Source: Nitrosospira briensis C-128 (lineage in GTDB: Bacteria > Pseudomonadota > Gammaproteobacteria > Burkholderiales > Nitrosomonadaceae). Taken from it: a stretch of DNA of 64,000 nt. The notes beneath the pieces are model-generated. The model was not told the DNA's origin. It searched no databases and saw nothing but the letters and a program-made list of their open reading frames with translations. The stretch is from contig NZ_CP012371.1 of assembly GCF_000619905.2 (NCBI RefSeq), positions 3,059,942 through 3,123,941 on the forward strand, written 5' to 3'. Shown one piece after another: positions 1 to 9,266 of this stretch (within the stretch, counting starts at the first letter, position 1; the number at the start of each line of letters is the position of its first letter). A program made the position numbers and the translations under genes.

Positions 1-767
1 GTGCGCAAGGCAGACCAGATGAGTTTTCCTGTTGAAAGATCAGCGTGGAACACGCCGCCGAGCTGCTCGACCCACTTGCCGGTTGTCAACATTTCATTCA
101 CTGAAGCATATGGGGGCGGGTCGACGATTCTTAATTCGGAGATTGCTTTGGAGTTTCTCCGCTTCCTGGCCTCGGCAACTGCGAACGCGTAGGATAGGCA
201 GCGGCCCGGCACATCGGCAATCTGCGCGATACCGACATATGCGGAGATTTTTTCCGCGTGCAGAGAAGCGTAGATCGTTCCGGGTACCGTGCCCCACGAA
301 TGGCCGAGCAACACGACCTTATCCTTTTCAAAACGTTGCCTGACCATTTCCACCACCTCGTCGAGGTCGCGTACGAATTGAGCGATGGTCATGGATGCCG
401 GCGGAATGTCGGGATGGAACGAGCGCCCTGTTCCACGCTGTTCCCAATAGACGACCAAGAAATGCTGCTCAAGGGCTGAATTATAGTGGCGAAAGAGTGC
501 CGATTCGCTGGCGCCCGGTCCTCCATGCAGGAGAATCAGCGCCGGATTGGATCGGGATATGCTACGAAACCAGATGCTTTGAGATATGCCGCCGATGGTT
601 GTGGTTTCCATTGTCGCAATGCTGCCGGGAATGATGCGATCCTTCGCATCCCGAAATGGAACGGTATGAGCGCAACCGGTGCACAAAAGGAGCAACGCCA
701 TGGTGGCAGCGCGACTGATGAGAGCGAGGCGCGTCGGTTTTATTGGCGATCCTGTGGCGCTAGCCAT
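1..767 (-). CDS. alpha/beta-hydrolase fold lipoprotein, partial (C-terminus beyond window)
   Basis: An open minus-strand frame runs from ATG at 767 off the left edge without a stop. It reads as an alpha/beta hydrolase of the proline-iminopeptidase-like group. An LLHGGPGAS oxyanion-loop motif is followed by YWEQRGTGRS and then the nucleophile elbow GHSWG, which supplies the catalytic Ser. The acid and His would lie in the missing part. The N-terminus has basic residues, a short hydrophobic stretch and a lipobox (LCTGCA), so export and lipid anchoring are likely. An alternative start is ATG at 701, which gives a very short signal. The frame is open further upstream, towards the ParE remnant at 812-1022. 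The substrate cannot be told from sequence. Confidence 0.8.
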   Translation of the reverse strand, partial: MASATGSPIKPTRLALISRAATMALLLLCTGCAHTVPFRDAKDRIIPGSIATMETTTIGGISQSIWFRSISRSNPALILLHGGPGASESALFRHYNSALEQHFLVVYWEQRGTGRSFHPDIPPASMTIAQFVRDLDEVVEMVRQRFEKDKVVLLGHSWGTVPGTIYASLHAEKISAYVGIAQIADVPGRCLSYAFAVAEARKRRNSKAISELRIVDPPPYASVNEMLTTGKWVEQLGGVFHADLSTGKLIWSALR

Positions 768-811
768 TGCACGACGGCTTTCCGCTGCTCCAGCGGGGTC
801 AACGTATTCGG

Positions 812-1022
812 TCACTGTCGGCTCGCGCCTGTTCGATGAGGCAAGAGAGCGTGGCTACATAGGAGCAGGTTTTTGTCAGGACGGCCCAGCATGGGATAGG
901 TGACGAGCCTAGCGGCTGCATCGCTGAATAACTCATCCATCAAGGTGGCGGCATCCAAGTTGTCGGCTGCGATGTATGTCGTCGCGATCCTGCTCCGCTT
1001 CCGGCGTCCAGATAACCCTCAT
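812..1022 (-). pseudogene. ParE/RelE-family toxin remnant, frameshifted
   Basis: From ATG at 1022 the minus strand reads MRVIWTPEAEQDRDDI, a typical ParE start. After a frame change near 970 it continues as IAADNLDAATLMDELF and then LVTYPMLGRP, the usual middle of ParE-type toxins. The end (from about 870 to the stop at 812) no longer matches the expected beta-strand region. No intact antitoxin gene was found upstream. It is read as a decayed type II toxin; the family call rests on motif recognition only. Confidence 0.5.
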
Positions 1023-1971
1023 GCCTAGTTTGCGGCACTGGCACGCTTTGCGTGCGAATTCGGCTTCAATCTCAGTGTTCGATCGGTCGCTCCCGGCGAG
1101 GCCGACAGGCTGCTAGCAAAGTAGAGCGACACATACCTGAAGTGGGTACATGGCTCATGGCGCATGGAAACTGATATCCTTCAACTGAACGGCGGTGCCC
1201 ATAATGTCGGGAATGCGCGAGGGCACGTCGCGGTTGTGTGGAAGCGTGCAAGGAACGGTGAGCAGACATTCGTTACATATCGACTCCATTTCCTGAAAAA
1301 TGAACTATATTGTGTATTATGCTTTGAGCAGATTAATCCGGTTGCCGAGCTTGCCGCGACCCTATTCGGGAACTGGGGGAAGGGTTTGAAGCACACCACA
1401 GGTGGGTGAAGCTGGAAGGTGGGGCCACTCGATGCTTGTGAAAAAGCAGATAAATTATGGGAAAAATCCCGCGATACGCGCTGGTTCGTCGTGATGGACG
1501 ACGACAGTGCGGTTTTCATGGAATTGGTGCGGAACGCCAGCGCTTGGCTGATTTTGCGGGGTTCTCGTTCTTCTTCCGGTGATGCTTCCTGCGAGAGGTC
1601 CATAAAATACTCAAGAAGGTACTGGACTGGAAAGGGATTTTCGCGCCGGGGAAATCGGACATACGGTGGTAGAACGCTTCTGCTAGGGGATTGGCGGACG
1701 AAGTGTCGTATCACGCTTCATTTTTCATGGGCAATGCCGGGTTCCGCATTCACCACCGACCGATGGGCAACTGTCCAGCATGTACTATGCCACCATCCTT
1801 TCGATACGCACGTTATCAATGGAAGATCAGGGAAAACACGTGGCGGGCGAAACAATTGGAAGAAGATTGCGCTTTCCTTCGCAACCTCTTTCGCAATGCT
1901 TTCCCGCGGTTTTCCCTCTATGCCGCTCGACTGAATCAGGAACGAATATAGCTTACCCCAACCGCTATTCC
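1023..1971. other. 949-bp stretch with no recognised gene
   Basis: Open frames on both strands here (for example 1181-1714 minus and 1419-1934 plus) lack family motifs and read as random or decayed sequence. No regulator gene for the following efflux operon is evident. A copy of a short dispersed repeat lies at 1103-1116. The efflux operon promoter is probably in the last few hundred bases, but no convincing -10/-35 pair was identified. Confidence 0.5.
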
Positions 1972-3363
1972 ATGCAAATAACTCCATGGGGTACCACCCT
2001 GTATTCTTTCTCGGTTCGGCGGTCTACCGCAATCTACGCCTGCCGGAAGAAATTTCCTCTGCTCCTCACCGGAATGATTCTGACAATATTTTCCGGTTGC
2101 AGCAAGCCACCGGCTGAAGCGGTTCACCCGCCGGTGGAGGTGACAGAAATCACTATCATGCCTCGGGACATCCCGGTTGAGCTGGAATTCGTTGCCCAAA
2201 CCCAGAGTTCGCGGCAAGTCGAGATCCGCGCCCGGGTGGAAGGGTTCCTCGAAAAACGCCTCTACACGGAAGGCGAACTGGTACAGGCCGGACAGAAAAT
2301 GTACCAGATGGACCCCAAGCCATTCGAGGCCGCGTTGCAGTCAGCACGAGGACAGCTGGCGGAGCAGGAGGCGCAACTGGCGATGAACCAGGCCACTCTC
2401 GATCGAGTACAGCCTCTGGCTGAGAAAAACGCGCTGAGTAAAAAAAACCTTGATGATGCCATAGGGGCCGTGCGGCAGGCGCAAGCGGCGGTGTTCGCGG
2501 CGCAGGGCGTGGTTCAAACCGCAAAGCTGAATCTGAGTTACACCACGCTTTACTCCCCGCTTACCGGACTATCGAGCTTCAGCAAGAAACATGAAGGCAG
2601 CTATCTCAGTCCCGGCACAGGCGGGCTGCTGACCTATGTCGCACAGCTCGACCCGATTTGGGTCAATTTCAGCATCTCCGAAAACCAGATGCTCAAGTAT
2701 CGTAGCGAAATTGAACGGGGGCGGCTCAAGTTCCCACCTCGCAATCTTTTCGATGTCGAGGTGACTCTCGCCGATGGATATGTCTATCCGTATCTCGGGC
2801 ACATCGATTTCAGCGAACCCACCTTTTCCCAGGAAACCGGTACCTTCCTGGTGCGAACGGAGTTCGCCAACCCTAAAGGTGACTTGCGTCCGGGCCAGTT
2901 CGTGCGCGTTCATCTGAAGGGCGCCATACGTCCCCACAGCATCCTTGTGCCGCAGCGTGCCGTGCTGCAGGGTGCAAAGAGCTACTACGTCTGGGTCATA
3001 GACAAGGATGGCAAGGCCGCAAGGCGTGAAGTTGAAATCGGCGATTGGCAGGGGGATGGCTGGTTTATCAACCATGGTCTGCTCGTCGGTGAAAGCGTCG
3101 TGGTCGATGGTGCGATCCGGCTCTCGCCCGGCGCTGCCCTCAAGGTCGTCGATACGTCGGTTTCTGTCGATGCCGCATCCGGCACAGCACCGGGCGTTAG
3201 GGTGGAAAATACGCCCGCCGAGATACCACGCGCGCCCGGTTCGCCCATCCGAATGCCTGATGCATCGTTCACGGAACAGGCAAATCGTCAGCCCGGGCAA
3301 CATCCCGGCAAAAAACTGTCTGCGGAAGAGAATCTGCAGCCCGGAGAAAAATTGCCTGAATAA
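1972..3363 (+). CDS. RND efflux pump periplasmic adaptor (membrane fusion) lipoprotein
   Basis: This is the adaptor that links the inner-membrane RND permease to the outer-membrane channel, of the AcrA/MexA type. A basic segment and hydrophobic helix end in a lipobox (FSGC), so the mature protein is anchored by lipid at Cys. The lipoyl/biotinyl-like half motif (QVEIRARVEGFLEKR) and the matching second half (LSYTTLYSPLTG) flank a coiled-coil hairpin with AEKNALSKKNLDDA. The C-terminus is a Pro/Gly-rich extension. The frame is open back to 1780. I chose ATG 1972 because it gives a reasonable signal peptide, but no strong ribosome site supports it. The permease gene follows 12 bp downstream in the same operon. 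Confidence 0.9.
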   Translation: MQITPWGTTLYSFSVRRSTAIYACRKKFPLLLTGMILTIFSGCSKPPAEAVHPPVEVTEITIMPRDIPVELEFVAQTQSSRQVEIRARVEGFLEKRLYTEGELVQAGQKMYQMDPKPFEAALQSARGQLAEQEAQLAMNQATLDRVQPLAEKNALSKKNLDDAIGAVRQAQAAVFAAQGVVQTAKLNLSYTTLYSPLTGLSSFSKKHEGSYLSPGTGGLLTYVAQLDPIWVNFSISENQMLKYRSEIERGRLKFPPRNLFDVEVTLADGYVYPYLGHIDFSEPTFSQETGTFLVRTEFANPKGDLRPGQFVRVHLKGAIRPHSILVPQRAVLQGAKSYYVWVIDKDGKAARREVEIGDWQGDGWFINHGLLVGESVVVDGAIRLSPGAALKVVDTSVSVDAASGTAPGVRVENTPAEIPRAPGSPIRMPDASFTEQANRQPGQHPGKKLSAEENLQPGEKLPE

Positions 3364-3375
3364 CGTGCGCTCTTT

Positions 3376-6300
3376 ATGAACATTTCGCACTTCTGCATCG
3401 ACAGGCCGGTTTTTGCATCGGTGGTCTCGATTGTCATCACGCTGGCAGGCGCAGTCGCAATGTATAACCTGCCGATCGCACAGTATCCCGAAATCACCCC
3501 GGTGGAGATCTCGGTTACAGCGATTTATCCGGGCGCGTCGGCTGAAGTGGCCGCGCAAAATGTCGCCGCTCCGATCGAACAGCAGGTGAATGGCGCCGAT
3601 AAATTGTTGTACATGTCGTCCGCGAGCTCTTCATCCGGCGTCATGACGCTATCGGTCTATTTCGATATCGATGCGAACCCGTCGCTCGCACAGGTGGAAG
3701 TACAGAATCGCGTCAATCTGGCGCTGCCGCTGCTACCCGCCTCGGTGCAGGCACAGGGCGTCTCGGTGAAGAAGCAATCGGCCTCGATGATGATGGTCAT
3801 CTCCGTTTATTCGCCGGATGAGCGATACCAGCCCGTCTATGTTTCAAACTACGCCAGTATTTTCATGCTGGATGCCATCAAACGTATTCCTGGCGCCGGG
3901 CAGGCAACCGTCATGGGCACACCCGACTATGCCATGCGTGTTTGGCTCAAACCGGATCGCATGGCGGCGCTTGGCATCACCGCTGCCGACGTGCAGCAGG
4001 CGGTTGCAGCGCAGAATGAACAATATGCCGTAGGCAGTATCGGTCAGTCTCCGACAGATCGCCCTGTCGAACAATCCTTTGCGATTACCACCAAAAGCCG
4101 CCTGACGACTCCAGAGGAGTTCGACAACATAATTATCCGCGCCGCCAGCGAAGGGGCGGCGATCGTTCGGCTAAAGGATGTAGGGTATTCGGAGCTTGGC
4201 CAGAAGAGCTACTCTCTTCGCACCACCCGCCAAGGCAAGCCCGCGACGGTACTGGTTGTCTACCAGCAGCCGGGCGCCAATGCGCTGGAGGTAGCCAAAG
4301 GCGTGCGCGCCACCTTGGAGGAGATGAAAAAGTCGTTCCCTCCGGGTATCGAGTATGAAATCACCATGGACACCACCGCGTTCACGCGCGCTTCGATTGA
4401 ATCTGTAATCCTCACTTTCTTTGAAGCGCTGGCACTGGTGGTGGTGGTCGTATTCGTGTTTCTCCAAAACCTGCGCTCCACGTTAATACCGATTATTGCG
4501 GTGCCAATTTCCGTGATCGGGGCCGCGATGGGAATGGCTGCACTGGATTTTTCACTCAATATGCTCACTATGTTCGGCATGATACTCACGATCGGCATCG
4601 TGGTGGATGATGCGATCGTAGTCGTCGAGGCGGTAGAGCACAACATGACCAAGTTTGGCCTGTCCGCGCGCGATGCGGCGAAGAAGGCCATGGATGAGGT
4701 GGGCGGCGCGCTGATCGCGATTGTGCTGGTGCTCTGTGCCGTATTTGTTCCGGTTGCGTTTATCCCCGGGATCACGGGCCAGCTCTACAAGCAATTCGCA
4801 ATCACGATCGCAATTTCGGTGGTGCTGTCCGGTATCGTGGCACTCACGCTATCACCCGCACTCGCCGCGCTGCTGCTCAAACCTGTCCACGGCGAGAAGC
4901 GAGGCTTTTTCAAATGGTTCGATATCTGGTTCGCTCGCATGACGGAAGGATATATCCGCAGCGTGCAGCTTATCATCAAGCACTTCATCGTCGCGCTGTT
5001 GCTGTTTGCGGGCATGATCGTCCTCTCTTTCGGCCTGCTGAAGCAGATCCCCGGCTCCTTCCTGCCCCCGGAGGATCAGGGAGTGGTGCTGGGGGCGGTG
5101 CTCATGCCGGATGCCTCGGGCCTTGACCGTACTGGCGGCGTCAGCCAGCATGCGACCGACTATTTCATGAATCACCCGGCGGCAAAATCGATCGTGGTCA
5201 TGGATGGCTTCAGCCTGCTCGATGGGCAGATGAAAAGCAATGCCGCGACATTTTTCGTCGGCCTCAAGGATTTCAAAGAGCGTTATGCTGACGACAATGC
5301 CCGCACTCAGAGCGTACCCGCTCTGATGGCAAGCGCCGCGAAAAGCTTTTCCCGGATTACCGAAGGTATTATTCTGCCCCTCAATCCGCCTTCGATTCCG
5401 GGTTTGGGCACGACGGGAGGCATGGAGCTGTATATTCAGAGCAAGGGCGACAATGACAGCCAGCAGATCGCGGCAACTATTGATGAATACCTTGCACAGG
5501 CCAGGACGCGGCCGGAACTGGCCAATATCACATCGACTTACAATGCGGCCGCGCAAGTGCTGCGATTGGACGTCGACCGGGCAAAGGCCGAGACTTTGGG
5601 AATCGCGGTGGAGGATGTATATACCACCATGCAGACAATGTTCGGCTCGGTGTTCGTGTCGCAATTCGCTAAATTCAGCCGCTTGTTTCAGGTGATCATC
5701 CAAGGGGAACCGGCATCTCGGCTGACGCCAAAGGATATCGATTATGTTTATGTGCGTAGCAGGAATGGCATTATGATTCCGCTTAGCGCGGTGGCAACCA
5801 CCCATTTTGACAGGGGGCCGGATGTGGTGACCCGGTTCAATAATTTTACCGCAGTGAAAGTGACTGCCGAGGCCGCGCCAGGCTTCAGCTCGGGCGAAGC
5901 CATCGCGGCAATGGAAGAAACCGCGGCGAATATCTTGCCTGGCGACTACGGCACCGCCTGGAGTGGGCAGACCTTCGAAGAGAAAAAAGCAGGCGGGTCG
6001 TCATCGCTGGTGTTCGTATTCGGTCTGATCATGGTTTACCTCATCCTTGCCGCGCAGTACGAAAAATGGTCGCTACCCCTGGGTGTACTGGCAGCGGTTC
6101 CGTTCGCGCTGTTCGGCGCGCTGGCGGCAATCTTCGCACGTGGGCTCAGCAATGATATCTATTTCCAAATCGGGCTGACTATGCTGATTGCGCTCGCCGC
6201 CAAGAACGCAATCCTGATCATTGAGTACGCGGTGATGAACCGCGCGGCAGGTCAGTCGATCCATGACGCCGCCGTCAACGCAGCACGGGACAGATTGCGG

Positions 6301-6597
6301 CCTATCATAATGACCTCGCTAGCCTTCACGCTGGGCTGCGTGCCGCTCGCGATCGCAACTGGCGTCTCTGCCAACAGCAAGATCTCGCTCGGCACCGGTA
6401 CCGTGGGCGGGATGCTGGGAGCCACTGTAATTGCCATATTTTTCATCCCGATGTTTTACTGGGCGATCGAAACCTTTACTTCAAAAAGGAGCAGCAAGGA
6501 CAGGATTTCCCCCGAGAGAGGCGTAAAAGTCGCTCAAGGCGATAACTTTGCGCCGGAATTGGAGAGCACGCCGCAGGACAAACCGAAGGCGGATTGA
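3376..6597 (+). CDS. RND multidrug efflux permease, HAE1 (AcrB-like) family
   Basis: The 1073-residue inner-membrane proton/drug antiporter has the length and layout of AcrB: an N-terminal transmembrane helix, a periplasmic pore/docking domain, a helix bundle, and a repeat of this arrangement. TM4 carries the proton-relay pair in GIVVDDAIVVVEAVE. The second half has the matching ALAAKNAILIIEYA segment with the conserved Lys. The periplasmic PEDQG motif is also present. It pumps hydrophobic or amphiphilic compounds out through the adaptor (1972-3363) and channel (6599-8101). Its stop lies one base before the channel gene start, so the three are cotranscribed. Substrate range cannot be deduced. 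Confidence 0.95.
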   Translation: MNISHFCIDRPVFASVVSIVITLAGAVAMYNLPIAQYPEITPVEISVTAIYPGASAEVAAQNVAAPIEQQVNGADKLLYMSSASSSSGVMTLSVYFDIDANPSLAQVEVQNRVNLALPLLPASVQAQGVSVKKQSASMMMVISVYSPDERYQPVYVSNYASIFMLDAIKRIPGAGQATVMGTPDYAMRVWLKPDRMAALGITAADVQQAVAAQNEQYAVGSIGQSPTDRPVEQSFAITTKSRLTTPEEFDNIIIRAASEGAAIVRLKDVGYSELGQKSYSLRTTRQGKPATVLVVYQQPGANALEVAKGVRATLEEMKKSFPPGIEYEITMDTTAFTRASIESVILTFFEALALVVVVVFVFLQNLRSTLIPIIAVPISVIGAAMGMAALDFSLNMLTMFGMILTIGIVVDDAIVVVEAVEHNMTKFGLSARDAAKKAMDEVGGALIAIVLVLCAVFVPVAFIPGITGQLYKQFAITIAISVVLSGIVALTLSPALAALLLKPVHGEKRGFFKWFDIWFARMTEGYIRSVQLIIKHFIVALLLFAGMIVLSFGLLKQIPGSFLPPEDQGVVLGAVLMPDASGLDRTGGVSQHATDYFMNHPAAKSIVVMDGFSLLDGQMKSNAATFFVGLKDFKERYADDNARTQSVPALMASAAKSFSRITEGIILPLNPPSIPGLGTTGGMELYIQSKGDNDSQQIAATIDEYLAQARTRPELANITSTYNAAAQVLRLDVDRAKAETLGIAVEDVYTTMQTMFGSVFVSQFAKFSRLFQVIIQGEPASRLTPKDIDYVYVRSRNGIMIPLSAVATTHFDRGPDVVTRFNNFTAVKVTAEAAPGFSSGEAIAAMEETAANILPGDYGTAWSGQTFEEKKAGGSSSLVFVFGLIMVYLILAAQYEKWSLPLGVLAAVPFALFGALAAIFARGLSNDIYFQIGLTMLIALAAKNAILIIEYAVMNRAAGQSIHDAAVNAARDRLRPIIMTSLAFTLGCVPLAIATGVSANSKISLGTGTVGGMLGATVIAIFFIPMFYWAIETFTSKRSSKDRISPERGVKVAQGDNFAPELESTPQDKPKAD

Positions 6598-6598
6598 A

Positions 6599-8101
6599 AT
6601 GCCGAATCCTGTCACTTCGTATGCACTCTTTCTGCTCTTGGCCCTTGCGCTCGGCGGATGCATGTTTGGGCCCGACTACCGGCGCCCCGAAGTGGATGTG
6701 ATGAAGACATACCGGTTCGACGACAGCACCACGAGGGATATCGCCGATACTCTGTGGTGGGAGCAATTCCGGGACCCCGTCATGAACGATCTGATCGGTA
6801 TTGCACTGGCGGAGAACAAGGACATACGTGTCGCTGCTGCGCGTCTTGAGGAATTTCTGGGCCGTTACGGCGCTACGCGTTCGGAGTTGTTTCCCCAGAT
6901 TGGTGCGAATGCCGAAGGAGAAAGGCTCCGCTCGACAGCACTTTTATGGCCCAATCGCTTGCCGGCTGGGTTTGATCCGTACCATAACAGCTTCCAGATA
7001 TCGATTAACGCGAACTGGGAACTCGATATCTGGGGTCGCATCAGGCGACTGACGGAGGCTGCCCGCGCTCAGCTTTTCGCTTCCGAAGCGTTCCGCCGGG
7101 GAACGATATTGACCCTGGTTTCCTCCGTTGCATCGTCCTATATCAACCTGCTTATCCTTGACCGCCAGCTCGAAATTGCGAGGGTAACGGCAGCGAGCCG
7201 GGCCGAAACAGTTAGAGTATTCGAGCTGCGTTATGAAGGTGGTGTCATTTCGCTGCTTGATCTGGCGCAGATTCAATCTCAATATGAAACGGCTGTCGCC
7301 GCGATCCCGCCGCTCGAGTCCAGTATCGGTCAGACAGAAAATGCGCTCTCGGTGCTCCTTGGCCGCAATCCGGGCCCCATTCTGCGGGGGCGGCCACTCG
7401 CGCAGCTAGCGCTTCCGGCGGTGTCACCCGGACTACCCTCTGAATTGCTCGCACGGCGTCCCGATCTCCGCGAGGCCGAGGAAAACCTGATAGCAGCCAA
7501 TGCGCAGATCGGGGCCGCACGCGCCCTGTACTTACCGAAAATTTCTCTGACCGGATTATTGGGCGTAGCCAGCACGCAGCTATCGAACATGTTCATCGGT
7601 CCCGCACACATGGCGGCGTTTGGGGTGCTGACCTCCGTGCCGATTTTTACCGCGGGGGGTATTGCAGGCCAGGTAAAACAGGCAGAAGCGCGGCAGCAAC
7701 AAGCGCTGGTGAGTTATCAGCAGGCTATCCTCATCGCTTTCAAGGAGGTTGAAGACGCTCTTATCGCGCTGCAGAAAGCGCGCGAACAACTCCTGGCCCA
7801 GAATCGCCAGGTGGAAGCAACGCGCACTTATCTGGATATGGCACGGCTGCGCTATAACGAAGGCTACATCAGCTTTATCGAGGTGCTCGATTCTGAACGC
7901 AGCCTGTTCAGTATTGAAACCATCCAGGCCCAAACGCAGGGTAGCGTATTCACTTCGCTGGTCAATCTCTACAAGGCACTTGGCGGAGGTTGGGTGATCG
8001 AGGCCGAAGACATGACAATTTACCAAGCGCCACGGATACCAGGCAAAGACCGGGAAAGCATGGGCGGGCAATCGGATTCCAGGCCAGAAGCCGAACATTA
8101 A
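6599..8101 (+). CDS. outer-membrane efflux channel lipoprotein, NodT/OprM family
   Basis: This 500-residue TolC-like outer membrane factor completes the tripartite pump. It starts MPNPVTSYALF, with a short hydrophobic segment and lipobox LGGC, followed by the family signature GPDYRRPEV. Two outer-membrane efflux repeats follow, each with long amphipathic helices; the conserved GGVISLLDLAQIQS and EGYISFIEVLDSERS segments mark the equivalent strands of the two halves. A longer frame begins at 6548 inside the permease gene, but ATG 6599 is chosen because it gives a proper lipoprotein signal and sits one base after the permease stop. Confidence 0.93.
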   Translation: MPNPVTSYALFLLLALALGGCMFGPDYRRPEVDVMKTYRFDDSTTRDIADTLWWEQFRDPVMNDLIGIALAENKDIRVAAARLEEFLGRYGATRSELFPQIGANAEGERLRSTALLWPNRLPAGFDPYHNSFQISINANWELDIWGRIRRLTEAARAQLFASEAFRRGTILTLVSSVASSYINLLILDRQLEIARVTAASRAETVRVFELRYEGGVISLLDLAQIQSQYETAVAAIPPLESSIGQTENALSVLLGRNPGPILRGRPLAQLALPAVSPGLPSELLARRPDLREAEENLIAANAQIGAARALYLPKISLTGLLGVASTQLSNMFIGPAHMAAFGVLTSVPIFTAGGIAGQVKQAEARQQQALVSYQQAILIAFKEVEDALIALQKAREQLLAQNRQVEATRTYLDMARLRYNEGYISFIEVLDSERSLFSIETIQAQTQGSVFTSLVNLYKALGGGWVIEAEDMTIYQAPRIPGKDRESMGGQSDSRPEAEH

Positions 8102-8331
8102 CGAAAGAAGCAGGTGAGGTTGCCGTCAGCGGCTTCATCGCCCCATTATTGCTACTAAAGATACCGCTTCCACTCTTGCAAATTGCACTGGGCGGGGCCC
8201 TGCCTTATCTATTCGGATTCGGGGACGGTGTCCGCCATAACTTCAAACTTGCCGTTCCCAGTATCATGGGAGTCGGTAAATACCGACGCGGTCGAATACA
8301 TGAACCTTGCATACCGATTACTCCTCAGTGA
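8102..8331 (+). pseudogene. fragment resembling the N-terminus of a CPA1-type Na+/H+ antiporter
   Basis: Directly after the channel gene, an open plus-strand frame reads EVAVSGFIAPLLLL and then KIPLPLLQIALGGALPYLFG. This resembles the first helix and the LPLPLLQIALGA signature of CPA1 cation/proton antiporters. The similarity stops after about 45 residues and the frame ends at 8331. No continuation was found, so it looks like a truncated relic. The evidence is motif resemblance only. Confidence 0.35.
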
Positions 8332-8425
8332 TCTCGCGGCAGGGTTTGGTGTGGAGAATTGGCGTGACACGTCGAAAAATGCCGGATAGTCCCGGCACAA
8401 GCAAATCTAGGCTGGCCCGACTCGG

Positions 8426-8884
8426 CTATTTATCGTAGGTGGTCAGTTGTGCGCCCGTCGGCGCGATGATCGTGGCGAGTAGGCGCGCGGGTAGCGTCCT
8501 GCTGGGATTCTCCATGAATGAATGCACGGTTCCGGGTGGTTCACTCCAGCTTTGGCCGGCGCGATACTCTATCAACTCGCCACTGTCGAGCTGTGAACGA
8601 ACGATCCCTTCAAGCACATAGACAAAAACGATACCTGCATGGCGATGGCTGGCGCTTCTGGCGTCAGGCGCCAAGTTGACGATGACTGCTGTCAACGTCT
8701 GCCCAGGATCATTCGGAAGCACTTCCGCCGTGACAGGCGTGAGAGTCACCCCATCGTATGTTTCCCCAGCCTGCGCGTCTGAAGCACCGGCCAAATAGCC
8801 AACGCTCAGGAACGTTGCGGCAAGAAATATTTTAATGACGCGCCCCAGGCCCATGATTGAATCGAACTTCATTGTCGTTCCCAT
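8426..8884 (-). CDS. exported cupin-domain protein
   Basis: This 152-residue protein begins with a signal peptide (hydrophobic core followed by a DAQA-type cleavage site) and contains a single cupin barrel. The first cupin motif supplies metal ligands in SASHRHAG plus a downstream Glu in VLEG. The second is read in PPGTVHSF. Small single-cupin proteins of this kind bind a metal and are often of unknown substrate. No neighbour suggests a pathway; the gene stands alone between the efflux operon and a hypothetical gene. Confidence 0.8.
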   Translation of the reverse strand: MGTTMKFDSIMGLGRVIKIFLAATFLSVGYLAGASDAQAGETYDGVTLTPVTAEVLPNDPGQTLTAVIVNLAPDARSASHRHAGIVFVYVLEGIVRSQLDSGELIEYRAGQSWSEPPGTVHSFMENPSRTLPARLLATIIAPTGAQLTTYDK

Positions 8885-9266
8885 CGATAACGTTCCTCAT
8901 GAATGCGAATCGTGCTTTAGACTGGGCAGCGAAAATTCGCCTGTTTGACGTTGCGCTAAAGACCGCAATATAACAACTATTCGCAAAGATGTCAGAATCC
9001 CGAGGGCGAACACACCTGTAGAAATGCGTTATCAGAGGCGTCCATATCTTTCGCAAACCCGCTTCCTTCTGCTCGCCAAGCCCGGCACGCGGGGGCTATC
9101 AGCGTCAACATACAGCTACTCATCTGGCTGGATACTGGCATTTAAAGCAAAACGATTTTGTTTCGGACACGTTCGCGCCAATATATACGCGAGGCAAGCG
9201 TAATCACCCCTCATTTTTTCCTGCTAAGCTTAAGCAGGTATGTTTTATTCACATATGTGAATGAGG
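8885..9266. other. 382-bp gap, no gene recognised
   Basis: No frame here has a family motif. The stretch contains a perfect 16-bp palindrome at 9247-9262, just beyond the stop of the minus-strand gene that follows. Confidence 0.5.
9247..9262. repeat. perfect 16-bp palindrome (ATTCACATATGTGAAT)
   Basis: The bases are fully self-complementary around a central CATATG. It lies 5 bp past the end of the 9267-10298 gene and is not followed by a T-run on either strand, so it does not look like an intrinsic terminator. It could be a protein-binding site. Confidence 0.6.

Noticed and set aside
1181-1714. 177-codon minus-strand frame upstream of the efflux operon
   Set aside because: No family motif, many Pro/Ser/Arg typical of a shadow frame, and competing plus-strand frames of similar length; not supported as a gene.
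2569-3558. 329-codon minus-strand frame over the efflux adaptor
   Set aside because: Antisense to a clear RND adaptor with intact motifs; Arg/Cys/His-rich composition of a mirror frame.
4852-5805. 317-codon minus-strand frame inside the RND permease
   Set aside because: Entirely antisense to conserved permease sequence, no motif.
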